Shown here one piece after another: positions 11,101 to 22,985 of a stretch of DNA of 35,368 nt (positions within the stretch are counted from its first letter, which is position 1; each line of letters opens with the position of its first letter). Location: positions 1 through 35,368 of the forward strand of contig JAYMTF010000482.1 of NCBI GenBank assembly GCA_036897485.1, given 5' to 3'. Source of the DNA: Pelargonium nanum (Eukaryota; Streptophyta; Magnoliopsida; Geraniales; Geraniaceae). The translations under genes and the position numbers were made by a program. The notes beneath the pieces are model-generated. The model was not told the DNA's origin, did not search any database, and was given only the letters and a program-made list of their open reading frames with translations.

Positions 11101-13932
11101 CTCTATTTGGAATCCCGTATTATAAGCTTCGTGAAATACTTTTTTGTTGTAGACTCCTTATACTAAACAGATATTGCTTAATTCAGTCAGAGTGATATAA
11201 TTGAAGTCATTATAATGGCACCCGATTCTATTATACGGATATAGGCTTTACCTTATACTATTCATTTATATATATGATACTAGGACATTTAGGTAATAGT
11301 TTATACTCTTTACTTCTTTATAATCCGTTTTTCTCGGATTTTTACCTAATAAAATAAAGATTCAAAGTGTGTACTGAAAACTCATAATTAGTCTTTTTGT
11401 AGTATTCTGTGCCCTTCTTATTGCTAGTTGCTTGGAAATCATAAGATTAACTAACAGTAGACGGAGTTCCCGCTCGAAATAGTGTTTTAATTCTACTCAG
11501 AATTTCATAATTCTGGTTATCAATACCTTTTTCGGAGTAGGACTTCACAGTATTTAATCTTTTAGGGTAGCTAAATAAATCTTTACTTTTAATTTTGTTT
11601 CTCTTTCTGGGGAATTGGAATACTAATTTTGAGATGAAACACCGAATCTTTAATATCGTAATTAAAATTGGTAAAATAGCATAAAAGACATTTAAAGCTC
11701 GGGGTAGGTATTGCTTTTTACAAGGAAAACTCCTTATTACCTGTTGTGTGAGGCGCAGCGCGTTTGGGATAAGAATACAAGGATTTCCTAACCTTTGCAT
11801 GTATCTCCATTTCGTAAAAACTGAATTGAGAACAGGAGCTTAACCCTAAGACTTTGTAAATAAAGCTTGTGTAACAAAGTTAATAAAATTTCATAATAAG
11901 TTAGGTTAGCCCTTTTCAGTAGTAGAAAGCCTTAAGCGTTTAGTTTCTATTTATTAATAGAATCCTTTATTTACTTATTATAAGTAAAACTACTAGTTCC
12001 CAATACATACTAGATTCTTTTATTCCCGATTTAAGCTCCTTAGGATACTTTTTAATTATATACTTGGTGAAGCTCTTATGCTACCTCTCCTTTTTCCCGA
12101 ATCTTATCTTAGTGGTTACGTAAAGAGATATAAGCAGTAGCAGAGGGCTGTTTGTTATATAGGGCACTCTATAAACTCAAGGTATTCTATTATACTGAAG
12201 ACTTGAAACTTATGTAGGGTTTGCGCGAGATCTTAAAGTATACTAAGTTTATAAAAAATAAACAAAGGTATTTAGTAGTCATTTTCCTTTTGTCAAGAAT
12301 CTTGGACTTTTTTCTATCAGAATATCAGGATACCCTCAAATCCCCGTGTCTAAGCTTAACCATTTGTACTCTTACGTAATCGAAAAAGATACAAGTTTCG
12401 TGGAAAGTCTCGGTTTCGTGCACGGAGACAATAACTAAAAAGTAACTAAAGCATTGACTCGATTATGATATATCATTTTTTTGTTGATAGGCCTCGTAGC
12501 GCTGATATTTATAAGACCCCAGGTATTCTTTTTATATAACCAAGTTTCTAACTCTTGAACTCGGCTAGCTAAGGAAATCTCTTTTTTTAGCTTTGTGGGT
12601 ATATAGTATTGAGATAAACCTGCACTCTTTTAACTATATTATTATGAAAAGATTCTATCTATTATTTATTAAACAAATTATAGGCCCTTCCCTGTGAAAC
12701 AAGGATTCTTGTAACAAAAAGGAACACAAACAAGTTTGCCTTGCTTTAACACTAGTAAATTATAGATTAAAATTCATTTATGAGATTTGAGCAATCCGCT
12801 TTTACTAAAGTAAGGATCTTGTATTGTTAAAAAGTAATTACTTCTACTTTTGAAAGAGATGTCTTTCTATTCACTCTTAATATCCCCTTTAAAATATCCA
12901 CATTAACAAAAAGCAAGCAAATGAATACAGAGTCCTTTTTTGGCTTACAAGAAAGAAAACCGAAAACTTAAAATAGAAAATACTAGAGGTCCTCTATCCC
13001 ACATTTTACATGACTACCCTTCATTATTACATACTAGAAAAATTTTTCTTAACCTGTTTGGAATTAAACCTATTTTTTACCTTAAATGGAGTGCTACTTT
13101 ATTAGAAGTGGCTAATCACGACAATACCAAGGCATGCCCTTAATATTGTAAGAGTTTTAGCTAAGAAAAGCGCCCTATGTACTGCAAGGATCCGGTTAGG
13201 TTTTTAAAACAAAACTCTATCTGGTTACTAGCTTAGATCTCTTTGATAAGGAATTCGTGTAATTCGTTTTAGAACAGTTACCTAGACAAAACTTTTACCC
13301 GAATATTATAAAGAGAAGCTCTATAATATTATATACTAGCCATTTTTATTCCACAACTAGCTGTGTACCTCAATTAACAAGTTTTACGTTTTTAGTTGGA
13401 TCGCCTTCAAAATACCAATATCCGATACTCTAATCCGAGCTATGTAAAAAAAAGTATCTTTTATTTACAAAACTTAGAGCTCTAGATTCGCATAACCTAA
13501 CTGGTAAAAGTGACATAATGGATTCACTAAGATTTTCCTTGAGTTACGCTGCGCTAAAAACTAAAGAGCATCCGCTAGGCTACTAAAACTGAGCAAGAGT
13601 TACCTAAAATTAGCTTACCCCAAAGGAATATTAATGAATTAGCTAGAAATATACAAAGAATAGGGATAAACAGATCGAAAGTGTGACCCGGTTGCATGCA
13701 GGACTTAGTATTGGATAGGCTTACTTAGTTTAATATAAGGTTAAACTTATTATTACTTGTTGTTAAATGCCTAAAATTAGAGAATGAAAGGACACTTGAT
13801 ACCAGACAAAACCCATCTATATGCCAACTCAAGAGGAGCCTTTAATAGTACCAAAAGAACCCAGTTTTTATTCTTAGTTTTACAGGAACTCCCTATTCTT
13901 TCTTATATCAACGAGAAAGAAAAAGGGGCAGA

Positions 13933-13972
13933 CTAAAAAAGCGACTTTTTAGAGAGTAGGTCTCTCTTTTTT
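13933..13972 (+). terminator. Tandem hairpins followed by a T-run
   Basis: CTAAAAA pairs with TTTTTAG across the loop AGCGAC (13933-13952). It is immediately followed by AGAGAG and CTCTCT around TAGGT (13951-13967), then a run of T. On the plus strand this resembles an intrinsic terminator, but the stems are weak and no gene lies upstream. Confidence 0.35.
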
Positions 13973-14193
13973 CTCATATAAAACAATATAGATACAAAAT
14001 AAAAAGGTAAGTTGGATAAAATTTTATATAATAAATACTTTTTTAATAAGACTGAAGGTTGCTTTTAAAGTTAATGGACACGGGTTTCCATGAGTTAGTT
14101 ATTTTATTCAGAACGGATCTCTGCCTCTAACTAAAAAATTCCAGCTAAGTGTGATATACATGTAAAGAAAGCGGGTAATGTTTATTTTTCCTT

Positions 14194-14209
14194 GTACACA
14201 ATAGTGTAC
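14194..14209. repeat. Hairpin GTACAC / GTGTAC
   Basis: A perfect six-base stem with the four-base loop AATA, in otherwise gene-free DNA. No T-run follows. Confidence 0.5.
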
Positions 14210-14587
14210 TATACCTATTATATTTTTGGATAACTGCATCTCCATCCCTAGGGGTTTTTAGCATATCCAGTATAAACCCCTTATTTGCCTATATACTACT
14301 TTTATTAATCTTGGTGGTATACATCCTTAGGTTCATTTTATCTTAATTCAGTAAATAACTCTATAACTTGGTCTTTCTCAGTGCTTTTGGCTAGCTTTTA
14401 TATTGTATCTTGCAAAGAAAGAGAGAGACTCCAAAATATTAAGTGTATCTGTCCTAAAAAGGTAGTTAAATCTTTCTATTTTCCCACTTTTTGAAAGACT
14501 AGGTTTTAATTAGATTTCTCACTTAGAAAGCAAAAATCTGATCACTCGTTGGTATAATAAGAAACATAAGTAAGTAGATAACTTTTT

Positions 14588-14658
14588 TTACGTCCCTTTC
14601 AGCGGTTAGGACAGAATCTTGTCATGTCGAATACAAGGGTTCGATTCCTGTAAAACCT
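14588..14658 (+). pseudogene. tRNA-like locus, possible Asp(GUC) loop
   Basis: Segment lengths match a 71-base class I tRNA. The D-loop reads AGCGGTTA between TTTC and GGAC (three of four pair). The anticodon loop is TTGTCAT with U33, anticodon GUC (aspartate) and A37. The variable loop has four bases, and the T-loop word is GGGTTCGATTCC. The helices do not follow: the anticodon stem GAATC/GTCGA has one pair and the acceptor strands do not pair. Alternatively GTCCCTTTC at 14592-14600 is the 5' end of a Glu-type tRNA that has lost part of its D-stem. The loop words are convincing and the folded molecule is not. GTCCCTTT and GGTCCCTA copies of the dispersed motif flank it. Confidence 0.45.
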
Positions 14659-15108
14659 GGTAGGTAGGTCCCTAAGTCACTAATAAGAGTAATATTTTAA
14701 AGAGATAAAGAGGACCCGACTAGAAGAATATTCTAATATAGTTTATTAAAGAGTAACAGTTATATTAGCTCGGCTTGCGAGGGATTCTATTGAGCAAGCT
14801 CCTTTTAATTCACTAATATTATAAGATTCTTTACACTACAATAGAACAAGAACTACTAATACCTTAGAACTCCCAGGTTTTATTGGCCTTATCTTATCTT
14901 ATCTTTTATAATCCTTTTTGAAGTAGGGATCCTAAAATATAGTACTAAAAAAGGATTATTTAGGCAACAAGAGTAATGGAAGCTACTAAATTCCCTTAAA
15001 CTTTCAGACTGTTATGTGTATGATTTTCCTACATTTCTTTAAATTACTGAAGGTTTTCTTATATTAAATTTTTTTGTATCAAATTACATAAAAGAGAAGG
15101 CGCATACT
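14659..15108. other. Gene-free AT-rich stretch
   Basis: Nothing recognisable beyond dispersed-motif copies (for example GGGATCCTA near 14928 and GGATTCTA near 14783). Confidence 0.5.
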
Positions 15109-15188
15109 AATACTAACTCGATTAGAACCCACGGTATAACATCACAACACAAGTAGTTTGTGTATGTCTTAATCAAATTAATTTAGGC
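15109..15188 (-). pseudogene. Weak tRNA-like locus with a good anticodon hairpin
   Basis: On the minus strand ACACA-AACTACT-TGTGT (15047 offset aside, at 15147-15163) is a perfect five-base stem with a seven-base loop, the shape of an anticodon arm. Fourteen bases later comes GTGGGTTCTAATC, a T-arm-like word whose stem pairs poorly. The loop would give anticodon CUA, which reads UAG, but position 33 is A rather than U. The D-arm lacks GG. The 14-base variable region would suit a class II tRNA. It may be a chance pairing of a hairpin and a T-box word. Confidence 0.25.
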
Positions 15189-18100
15189 CTTGTCCTATGT
15201 TTCCTTGTGTTTTTCGCTTATATAAAAAGTAAACAGCAGAATTGTCATTTAATAGGCCTAAACTAATAAAAAAAAGTCCTGCCTCTTAATTTAACCTCAG
15301 AAATGAGTAAAGACTTCGCAAATTTAAGTTAGGGGAATCCTATACTTATAAAGTGAAATAGATAAATTACTTATTTTGGTAGAAATAAAGAGAGACTCTA
15401 TTTAGAACTCGGCTGGAATTCGTGGATTTTAGTATCTATTATAATGTTAAACTTTAACACACACAAGAAAGAACCTCCTTACGGGAATTCATAATATAAG
15501 AATAACTATGCACTAGAAAAAGCCTGCTTAAAAGTCTTCGTGAGTTTCTTATTTATTCTTCTTAGGGCCTTTATAGACTAAAGAGTTCCTGGGGTATAGT
15601 ATATTACCAGCGGATCTGAATAGAAAAGTAAGCCCGGATTATAAAATTATAAGGATTTTAAAGTAAAAAAAGATGTCAGTACACTTATAATAATGCTTTC
15701 AAAATCTCTTGTTAAGGAAAAGGTAAGCTTTAATTTTATCGAACTTAATACTAGTTTGCACTATAATAAACTTTTTTATTGCAGTTAGAGCTAATCGTTA
15801 GAAACAGGGGGACGTGTAATAAAAGTATAGTAAATGGCGAACAAAAAAATTAGATAGGAAACGTAATTATATGGTATGGTTCTACTAACCCTGCTAAAGG
15901 GATCCCTACCCCTAGTTATAAAGCGGATAATGGATCTCTTTATGTTTAAGCATTATATAAGTATAGCTCTACTTATATGCCTTACCCCTAAATAGCTTAT
16001 GTATCTTAGCTTTATCTTAAGCAGTATACGGTCATTAAAGATTTAGAAATGGGTAAGGGTAATAAGATTCTCGATAATGAGTTATTCCTGATTAGCTCCA
16101 TAAAAATACAAAAGTAAAACCTTAGATTGAGTACAAAAAATATTCCTAATTAGATTAAACGTTCTCCTATATGACGACGGTATAGTGAGTTTTTTTCCAT
16201 TGATTTCGCTTTTACTACCTTTGAGTGCTATTATAACTTAGGTATATATAAGGTTCTTACAATATTGTCTTTGCTATAAATCTTATTTTCGGATATATCC
16301 GGGGCATACGATAAATACGAGTAAAAGCAGGAGCTAAGATACCTGAAACTTGGTTACTTACTAAAAGGATTTTTAGTAGACTTATGCATCATGCTATATA
16401 AGCGCCGCGAGAGCTACACAAAGAGGAGACAGCTTAGGAGTTCCGTGAAACAAAAAACTTGGATCAAGGATTCAAATAAAATTATAAATAGTTAGCTGCG
16501 CCCTTCGTTCGATTAAATAAAGCACACGTTTCATGTAATTTGTAATTATAGGAGGAGGTTTTAGTCCTTTCCGCAGAAAAAGAAAGCGAATACCACGCCA
16601 AGTCTAAATGCAACTTTTACTACTACGTATTTTAATCCTATATTTTAAGAGATAAATCATGGTAAAAGCCGAGTAGCCTTACATCTTATAACCCTAAAGA
16701 ATAACCAGGACTGGTAGAGAGAGTAGACTAAAAGTTTATTTATAAAAAAGAGAAAAAACTTTCTATATATAGAAACCTGTAAATAAAAACTTTTATCTAC
16801 TAAGCTTTTCAATAACAATAAGTTGAGCTTTAGATTATGATGAGAACCCTTAGTCTTAATAGGATGGTTATTAGTTAACTTATCACTACTCCGGGAGAGA
16901 GACTTAAACAATACAAGAAAGCAACTAAACAATATATTGAACTACTAAAAAGCAAAGCGTTCATAAAGACGCTAGTCAGCCTAACATCCCTTATTTAGAT
17001 TAGTTAAGAGCTAATAACTAGATGTGGAAAACAGATATTAGCTTTTTGTTTATTTTATTTCTGGAATTGAATACAATAAATAGGAGAAATTCTTAAGAAA
17101 TTTGTTCACACTTTTACAGGAACACCCAAGAAACACTCCAAGATTAAAAAAGGTATACTCGGGTTTTTATAGCAAAGGAGGTGCTTCAAATAGAATTTCG
17201 ATTGAGAGCAAGTGAATTCAAAAACAAGGCTTTTTCATGATCTTCCGTGATGCTAAAATACTGTAGTATACACAAATCCTCTTTTAAGAAATATTTAAAA
17301 ACTAAGGAGAGGAGATAATCACACATAAGGGTGCTCCTTACAAACCTTTCACTTATATACTTTATATAATCGACAAGACCCTTCAAATATAAGCTCATGT
17401 TAGGCAAGGGCCCCCGGAATCCCCTTACATTTATAAAAAGAGGAACTTTCTTTACTCAATGCTATAGCCCCTATCAAAACTCGAGTATCTTTAGGTAATA
17501 GTCCATACTTTTTATTTCTAAAGTTTATACTTTTTACTAAACTCTTATTTAAATTGTAATTAAATATAAATTCAAAACAAGGAAATACTGAATTTCAATA
17601 GACTCTTTATTCTTTTAACTTTCTAGTACCTAGTTCAGATAGAAAAACTCACCCACCTACTATCTTTAAAATAGAAAATACAAGATTTTTATAGTTTCCT
17701 TATAAGAACAATTAAAAGTCTCTCTGTGTAGGAAGCCCCTAAAAAGGGGATAAAACTTTGAGTAAAACTGCAAAACGAAGAATCCATATTTAAGGTACCA
17801 CAACTCTCGATATAGTGCACGGAAACCTATGCTCATTTTCAGCAATGGGAATGTGTATTCTTTAATAAATACCAATCCTGATTCCTAAAATTTATTATTC
17901 TAAATTAGTAAGAATTGGGGAGGAGCCAAATACTAAAAGCTTTTTTAGAATAGTAGCTATACTGCTTTAAAATAAAAGGGGAAATTGGAGCTCTTATGAA
18001 GTAGTAAGAGATTCTAAGAATTTGCTCAATAATATAGTAGTTTAGAACTCTTTTATCCTCGCTGTATACCCCCCGAGTTTCGTTTTTCAACTCAATTTTT

Positions 18101-19592
18101 ATTTCTTGAGATTACACACCACAACCGAGAGTAAAGACCTTGCGATTTCTATTTCTGGGTTCACCCCTTATTATAAAATAAGGATTCCTCTCTTATTAGT
18201 ACTTATATATGACTTGCTTAAGGTTAAAAAAGAAGCGGGTTATTCTTAAATTTACTCTACCTAAAGTTACTTTTTTGGCATGTTTTATCTTATTAAAAAT
18301 CCAGGTTATTGTAAGGTTCTTTTTAGAAGTAATTTCCCTCTATTTAAAAAACTATTAAAGAAAATTGTAGTCTCTAATAAATATTTAAAGTAAGCAATAC
18401 TCTTTCTATAGAAATCGGGGTTAAGGAACTTTATTTCTAATAAATTAGCTAGACATAGTAATTATACATTCTTATTAAGTAGAAAACCACAGGAATTTCA
18501 GAGTAAGCTTTCCAACTAAAGATTTCTATTAAGATATATTAGTAAGTTAACCTAATACTCTGTGTTTAGCAATATCTTTATTTTGTGAGAACTTTTAGGA
18601 AATTTGGGCTCTTTATAAAAAAGTTTATACTAAATTATAGCGAATACTAAAAAGGGGATCCCAGTTAGTTAAAAAGTAAATAGATACCATTTTCTAAATT
18701 AGAATTAGCAAGCAATTAGGAAATACAGATTACGGAGTTGACCTCGTAAAAACAAGTAAGGAAATCTCTTATAAGGGCTATACTGGATATACTTGCCATA
18801 AAGGGGTTTTTTAACAATACCTATTATACCAGAAAAAAGATTCAGTTTTTGTATGAAATAAGGTTAAAAATACAGAAGTAGCACTTATTAAGACAAGTTA
18901 TACCTTCTATTTTATATTGCTGATAGGGCCTTTCTCTTTGTTCAAGTTAGTTTGAAAGAGTTATATAGAGGAATTCCTTTTCTTATTTATATTTAGAAAA
19001 AACGTTACTTTATAAACTGCTTTACCAGAAAGTGCAAGTTGTTCTTTGCTAAAAGAGAGCTTCCCTCGCTTGTACAAACTTCAGTCTTTCAGAATATTTA
19101 TTAGTTAGTGCTTTTTACTATAGGTTTTAAAAGTATTATGTATTTATTAATGGAGGAAAACTTTTATTAATTAGTATAGATATACTTCCTTTGCTTTTTG
19201 TATTTATAAGTTATGGGAAAATCCCCTCACCTCTTACTTTTAGGAAATGCACTTAGCTAGAATTAGTAGGAGCTTAATCTCATTTCCCGGGTTATCCTTT
19301 TTAGAACAATCAACTTATTTACGAATTAAAGCTTTCTTCTATTAATATTATTTTTTCGAAACCCAACTTTGTATACTATTTAGGATTAATTCATTTATTT
19401 ATAAATAAGGGGAATTCCTATAAAAGAGATAACATACAACATAACTATGGGTTTTAGACTTATAAAAAAGCAAAAACGGGCATTAATAACTCATTACATA
19501 CCTTTACTTTTCGCTAGCAAGTCCCTTATTAAAAGCAATGAGGTATACCTCTGTTGTAATAATTCTTTTATTTGATCCAGAAATTTAAGAAT
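15189..19592. other. Gene-free AT-rich stretch
   Basis: No gene recognised on either strand. Frames of 91 codons (16657-16932), 73 codons (17186-17407), 69 codons (17666-17875) and 61 codons (17905-18090), all minus, are rich in Leu/Ile/Phe/Tyr as expected from AT-rich DNA. They show no family motif. A small G+C-rich patch lies at about 16401-16410 (GCGCCGCGAG). The hairpin at 15949-15979 is the main structure. Around 16460 and 16508 GGATTCAAAT and GTTCGATT words occur without tRNA partners. Confidence 0.5.
15949..15979. repeat. Stable AT-rich hairpin, 9-bp core stem
   Basis: ATATAAGTA (15955-15963) pairs perfectly with TACTTATAT (15970-15978) across TAGCTC. The flanking GCAT and ATGC can extend the stem past a three-base bulge. 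No T-run follows. Confidence 0.6.
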
Positions 19593-19666
19593 AAGTAGGA
19601 CCTGCTGCTGGTTAGAACAAAGCAACGGGATCCTTTGTGTAAGTGGTTCAAATATTAACCTTACTT
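19593..19666 (+). pseudogene. tRNA-like locus with paired acceptor ends
   Basis: The ends AAGTAGG and CTTACTT pair at all seven positions (one G.T), and the span is 74 bases, right for a class I tRNA. The D-loop word GCTGGTTAGAAC and T-loop word GGTTCAAAT sit where expected. In the middle ACAAAG pairs with CTTTGT, but the enclosed loop is ten bases and contains GGGATC, a copy of the dispersed motif, so no anticodon can be read. The D-stem and T-stem pair poorly. Removing part of the motif would bring the anticodon loop towards normal size. This is the locus where an intrusion into a tRNA looks most plausible, though this is inference. Confidence 0.45.
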
Positions 19667-19998
19667 AAAAAGGGAAACAAAAAACGCGTTGTTTGAGAGT
19701 TTAAATAACTAGTTTGAAGCGGAATTAAGGAAGTATAGTGAGTATACCTAGAGCTATCTATGTATAGCAAGGAAATCCTATATCAATAGAACCTGTAATA
19801 CTACATGCACCAATCTCTTATCAGATGAAGTAGTAGTTTCAGCAAGCTAGAATGTTCACAACAAATAAAGATTGTAAACCTTCTCATTATCAAAGATAAT
19901 GAATAAAATAGAAACAAGATAAAAAACTAATATCGAATCGACTTCTTGCATCACCAAAGGGATCAAAGCCACATTCATAGGCCAATACTTCTCCGGGT

Positions 19999-20052
19999 AA
20001 GCCGAGGTATTAGAAGTCAATAAGAGTAAGAAAGTCCTCGGCTTTTTTTTTT
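19999..20052 (+). terminator. Terminator-like hairpin with ten-T tail
   Basis: AAGCCGAGG (19999-20007) pairs perfectly with CCTCGGCTT (20036-20044) across 28 bases, and the 3' arm runs into ten consecutive T. It is the most G+C-rich nine-base stem followed by a T-run in the window. On the plus strand it has the form of a Rho-independent terminator, with an unusually long loop. The nearest upstream plus-strand candidate is the tRNA-like locus ending at 19666. Organelle 3' ends often use such hairpins as processing stops. The sense on the minus strand would have no T-run. Confidence 0.5.
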
Positions 20053-21447
20053 AGGGATTTACAAAAACTGATATAAGTATTCCTAGCGATGAAGGTGAGT
20101 GCACTTGAACCAACAACATTTGCGTTTCTGAATCCTTGTTCTAACCTCATTTTAATTGCTCTTTGTTATTTTTATTTTAAAACTAATCAAACAAATTAAA
20201 TTCAAGTTAGTAGTTTATTTACTATTAAAAATAAATCCTAAAAGTATAGTAATAGACATGCCCTTTTGATTTATAGTATAGTACACGGAACCCTTAAATA
20301 AGACTCAAATCGGGAAGAAACAGGTATGGGGTAGGATACAACATTTTTATAACGGAACCCACAATATACCCCTCCCTCAGTTCCAGAAAAAAGGGGGAAG
20401 TATAGTTACTACTACAGTTACCTCAGATCCCCTATATTAAAACCAAATATATAACAACAATCTCTGCCATTTCTTTGTTATTGCTTTATCCCGGACCTCC
20501 TTAAAAAAAGGGTATCGCTTTTATATTTTAAATCAGCCCTAACTCTAATTTCACAAGTAGAAGCCCCTAGGAGGAGCTCGAGTATAAAATAGAGTTTTTA
20601 TTAGATCTTTTCTACTCTTATTATAGTGCGGATGGACCCAAGCTTTCCTTTCAAAGATTATTTGACCTACAATAATTTTTACTAATTGTCTTACCCCTTC
20701 TTGTTATGTAGTCTAGACTATTCAGTCTTAGGGGGTTCTATCCAAAAGAACTACTTTACCCAATGATACATCAAAATTGATTGCAATCGAATAATGATAT
20801 CTTTTTTGTATTTTTAAGTCAACACATATAAAAATGGGTATTAAATACTTGGGGTTCGAATCGGACTTAGCTTGAGTATTTCCCGAAACTATAGAAGGAG
20901 TATAGCGGGTTCCTCTTCATATGGAGTTTTAAGCTTGATAACAAAATACTAGACAGTGTCTTAACAAGAAAACAAGAGTTCTTAGTTGTTGTTGTTTACT
21001 TACCGTAACCTATTTTAGCTTAGCTAAGAATTTTAAGGCTTAGGTTAATTGTCCTACATTGCAACTTATATCTTAATATAGACGTTTGATTTTCAGCAAT
21101 AATTTAAATTAAGGGCTTTCGTGTATCTCATTATGTACTAACTAAAACTGTATTAATTATATATAGGAAGGGTTTAAGTGCATGACCCTTTGACAAAAAA
21201 TCTACTCTCTCTATCAAAATTGGCAAGGCCCTGGAAAAGGATTCCTAAATTAAGTGGTTAATCTGATTATAGAGCACTAAAAATCCGTATAAAGTTCTTT
21301 GTGTTTTCGGGATAAACAATTAAAGATATGATATAAAATCAGGAGATTAGTTCATCCTACTACCAGCTAGTAAAGAATTTGGGGAGTTTCTTACAAGACT
21401 GGGGTTGGAAACGGATATTTAAAAATACTTACATTTTAACTTATTTT
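20053..21447. other. Gene-free AT-rich stretch
   Basis: No gene recognised. Isolated T-loop-like words occur at about 20850-20863 (GGGGTTCGAATCGG, plus) and at 20106-20118 (minus GTTGGTTCAAG, with a D-loop-like GAGGTTAGAAC about 40 bases upstream). Neither can be built into a tRNA of normal layout. Confidence 0.5.
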
Positions 21448-21515
21448 AAGAGATTTGCGTTTTGAACCTTTGCATGTCTAAAAAGAGAGTTCTGATCTAA
21501 CCATCAAAAAGAGAT
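21448..21515 (-). pseudogene. tRNA-like locus whose two ends are direct, not inverted, repeats
   Basis: On the minus strand a perfect D-arm TGAT-GGTTAG-ATCA is followed by a T-rich anticodon-like region (CTCTTTTTAG) and a T-arm-like word AAAGGTTCAAAA. The positions where the acceptor strands should lie both read ATCTCTT. The 3' strand is therefore a copy of the 5' strand instead of its complement, and no acceptor stem forms. The T-stem has one pair. Outside, CTTATTTT and AAAATAAG form an eight-base inverted repeat around the whole locus (about 21440-21525). Confidence 0.35.
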
Positions 21516-21969
21516 TGAAAATAAGTATGCATCGTACTAACTATTACCTTTATAGAGACCCCTTCTTTGACTAGATCTCCAGAATCTTTATATTGCTAGG
21601 GTAGAAGAGCCTTTTCTCTTGGTTAACCAATTCCTTGGAGCTTTTATCTTTTCTACAGGGTTTCAACTCCCATACTATATAAGAGAGAATCCCCTATACT
21701 ATCTCTAAGATTCTCTAAGAGTAAGAGATAGCCTCTTAAACTATCTAGAACTAATCGTTAGAAAATGTACGTTATCTGGGGCTCGGGAATACTCTAATAG
21801 GTTCTGTCTAATAGTACTAGAAAATAACAAACAAGCAAGAATCCTCTCCAATTACTTAGTTTATAGCCGGTTTTCAAAGACGAATCTTCTATTCAAATTA
21901 ATACACATTCTCATTTTCGTTGATTGAAAATCTTAACTTCATTTTTATTACTAACGTACGAGTCTCTCC
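21516..21969. other. Gene-free stretch with hairpin
   Basis: No gene. CTATCTCT (21699-21706) pairs perfectly with AGAGATAG (21724-21731) across 17 bases, within which CTCT and AGAG can also pair. The region is dense in AGATTCTC/GAATCCCC copies of the dispersed motif. Confidence 0.5.
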
Positions 21970-22036
21970 TGGGTCTAGCACGGCTTGAACCCTCAGCCTT
22001 AGCATTAGGATTTTTGTGTTATACCTAATTATCCCA
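21970..22036 (-). pseudogene. tRNA-like locus, possible Ala(UGC) or Ser(GCU) loop
   Basis: On the minus strand TGGGATA at the 5' end faces TAGACCCA at the 3' end, and the outer four positions pair. ATCCT-AATGCTA-AGGCT forms an anticodon-like arm with four of five pairs. The anticodon would be UGC (Ala), but base 33 is A; shifting the loop by one gives GCU with U33 but destroys the stem. The T-loop word GAGGGTTCAAGCC is present with a poor 3' stem. The D-arm is short (TAGGTATAAC). It is 67 bases long, slightly shorter than usual. Confidence 0.35.
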
Positions 22037-22922
22037 AGCATAAGATTTTTTCTTAGTAAGCTAACGTTCTTTATGTTTTAGTGGGTAAGAGTATTTCTAT
22101 ATATGTAGGTAGACATTCCCTTTTCTATTATAGCAAAACGCCAAAACCCACCTACTAAGTTGTTATGCACGATTCTTTTTAAGAAGGATTGCTAGTAGAT
22201 AAATGAACTCAAGATCAACAACTAATCCAATTCAAATAAAGTAGTGTAGCTAAGTATACAATATGATGGTAGGGAATTGCTCTTAGTTTACCCTAAGTCA
22301 GGAATAGCGGGGTCCTACTTAAAAATGGAAAATAGGGTAAAGTAAAAAGATACTTTCAAAAGTTACTTAATTTAAGGATCCAATTAGAGGCTTCTCTTTT
22401 TATCCTTAACAGATATACACCCTCCTTCTGTCTAGTTGAAACTAGCTGTTGTATTTATAGGTTTTTAAAAAGGGCTTTATCTATCTAACTCTGGAAAAAG
22501 TAAAGTAGTTCCAGTTTTGGGAATAGTTAGGATATCAGTTTTAGCTTTCCAATCTTCTTCACCCTTCGCTTCAATGCAAATTGCTATAGTGCTGCTTCAA
22601 GGCCCCTCTTCATAACAACTAAGCTCCCATTTTAGGGGCTAACCCGTGTATCGTTGCCAGTAACTAAAAGTCATAGGTAATCTTGGGTGTGGTGTATACA
22701 CCCCTTCCTTAAATTCAAAGAGAAACGTTTAAAACCTTAGGAGCCCCAAATTATAGAAAAAAAGGGTCTTTAAAAGAGCTAACAAGATTGAAACTGTACG
22801 TCTGATATTAATTTAATAAAGTCTCCATTAAAGGGTTTCTAGTAAGAGGTCTTATTGTTCTTAGTTTTTTAGCTTTTTTCATCCAAATGCAGGCGGTATC
22901 TAGGTATTATATTTACGAATAT
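22037..22922. other. Gene-free AT-rich stretch
   Basis: Nothing recognised beyond dispersed-motif copies and a small hairpin CTAGTT/AACTAG near 22431-22444. Confidence 0.5.
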
Positions 22923-22985
22923 TAGAATGCCTTTCTGTAGTATAGCCTTAGCTTGCTTGTCGTGGGTTCGAATCTTACTTGTTGA
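22923..22985 (+). pseudogene. 3' part of a tRNA-like locus
   Basis: GTGGG-TTCGAAT-CTTAC (22962-22978) is a complete T-arm with all five positions paired (two G.T) and a canonical loop, preceded by GTC as in many tRNAs. Upstream GTAGTATAGCC resembles a D-arm. No anticodon stem-loop or acceptor pairing can be drawn. It could be a T-arm fragment or chance. Confidence 0.3.

Larger units (their letters stand above)
10732..14587. other. Gene-free stretch with one G+C-rich island
   Basis: Holds the longest open frame of the window, 117 codons at 11447-11800 minus (start ATGCAAAGG). It is basic and has no domain I can name; this length is near the chance limit for about 35 kb with this composition. 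A 67-codon frame at 12940-13143 (plus) is also unremarkable. At 11749-11768 the plus strand reads GAGGCGCAGCGCGTTTGGG, reminiscent of a tRNA-Pro D-arm and anticodon start with the D-loop missing, but no T-arm follows. The rest is AT-rich with dispersed-motif copies. Confidence 0.5.

Noticed and set aside
11749-11775. GCGCAGCGCGTTTGGG, like the 5' half of tRNA-Pro without its D-loop
   Set aside because: No T-arm or acceptor partner follows; most likely a G+C-rich coincidence.
11447-11800. 117-codon open frame, minus strand
   Set aside because: Longest in the window, but within chance for two strands of about 35 kb at this stop density. No domain, membrane pattern or family resemblance, and no supporting neighbours.
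20100-20180. Minus-strand GAGGTTAGAAC and GTTGGTTCAAG at about tRNA distance
   Set aside because: T-stem and acceptor do not pair and no anticodon arm can be drawn; weaker than the loci listed.
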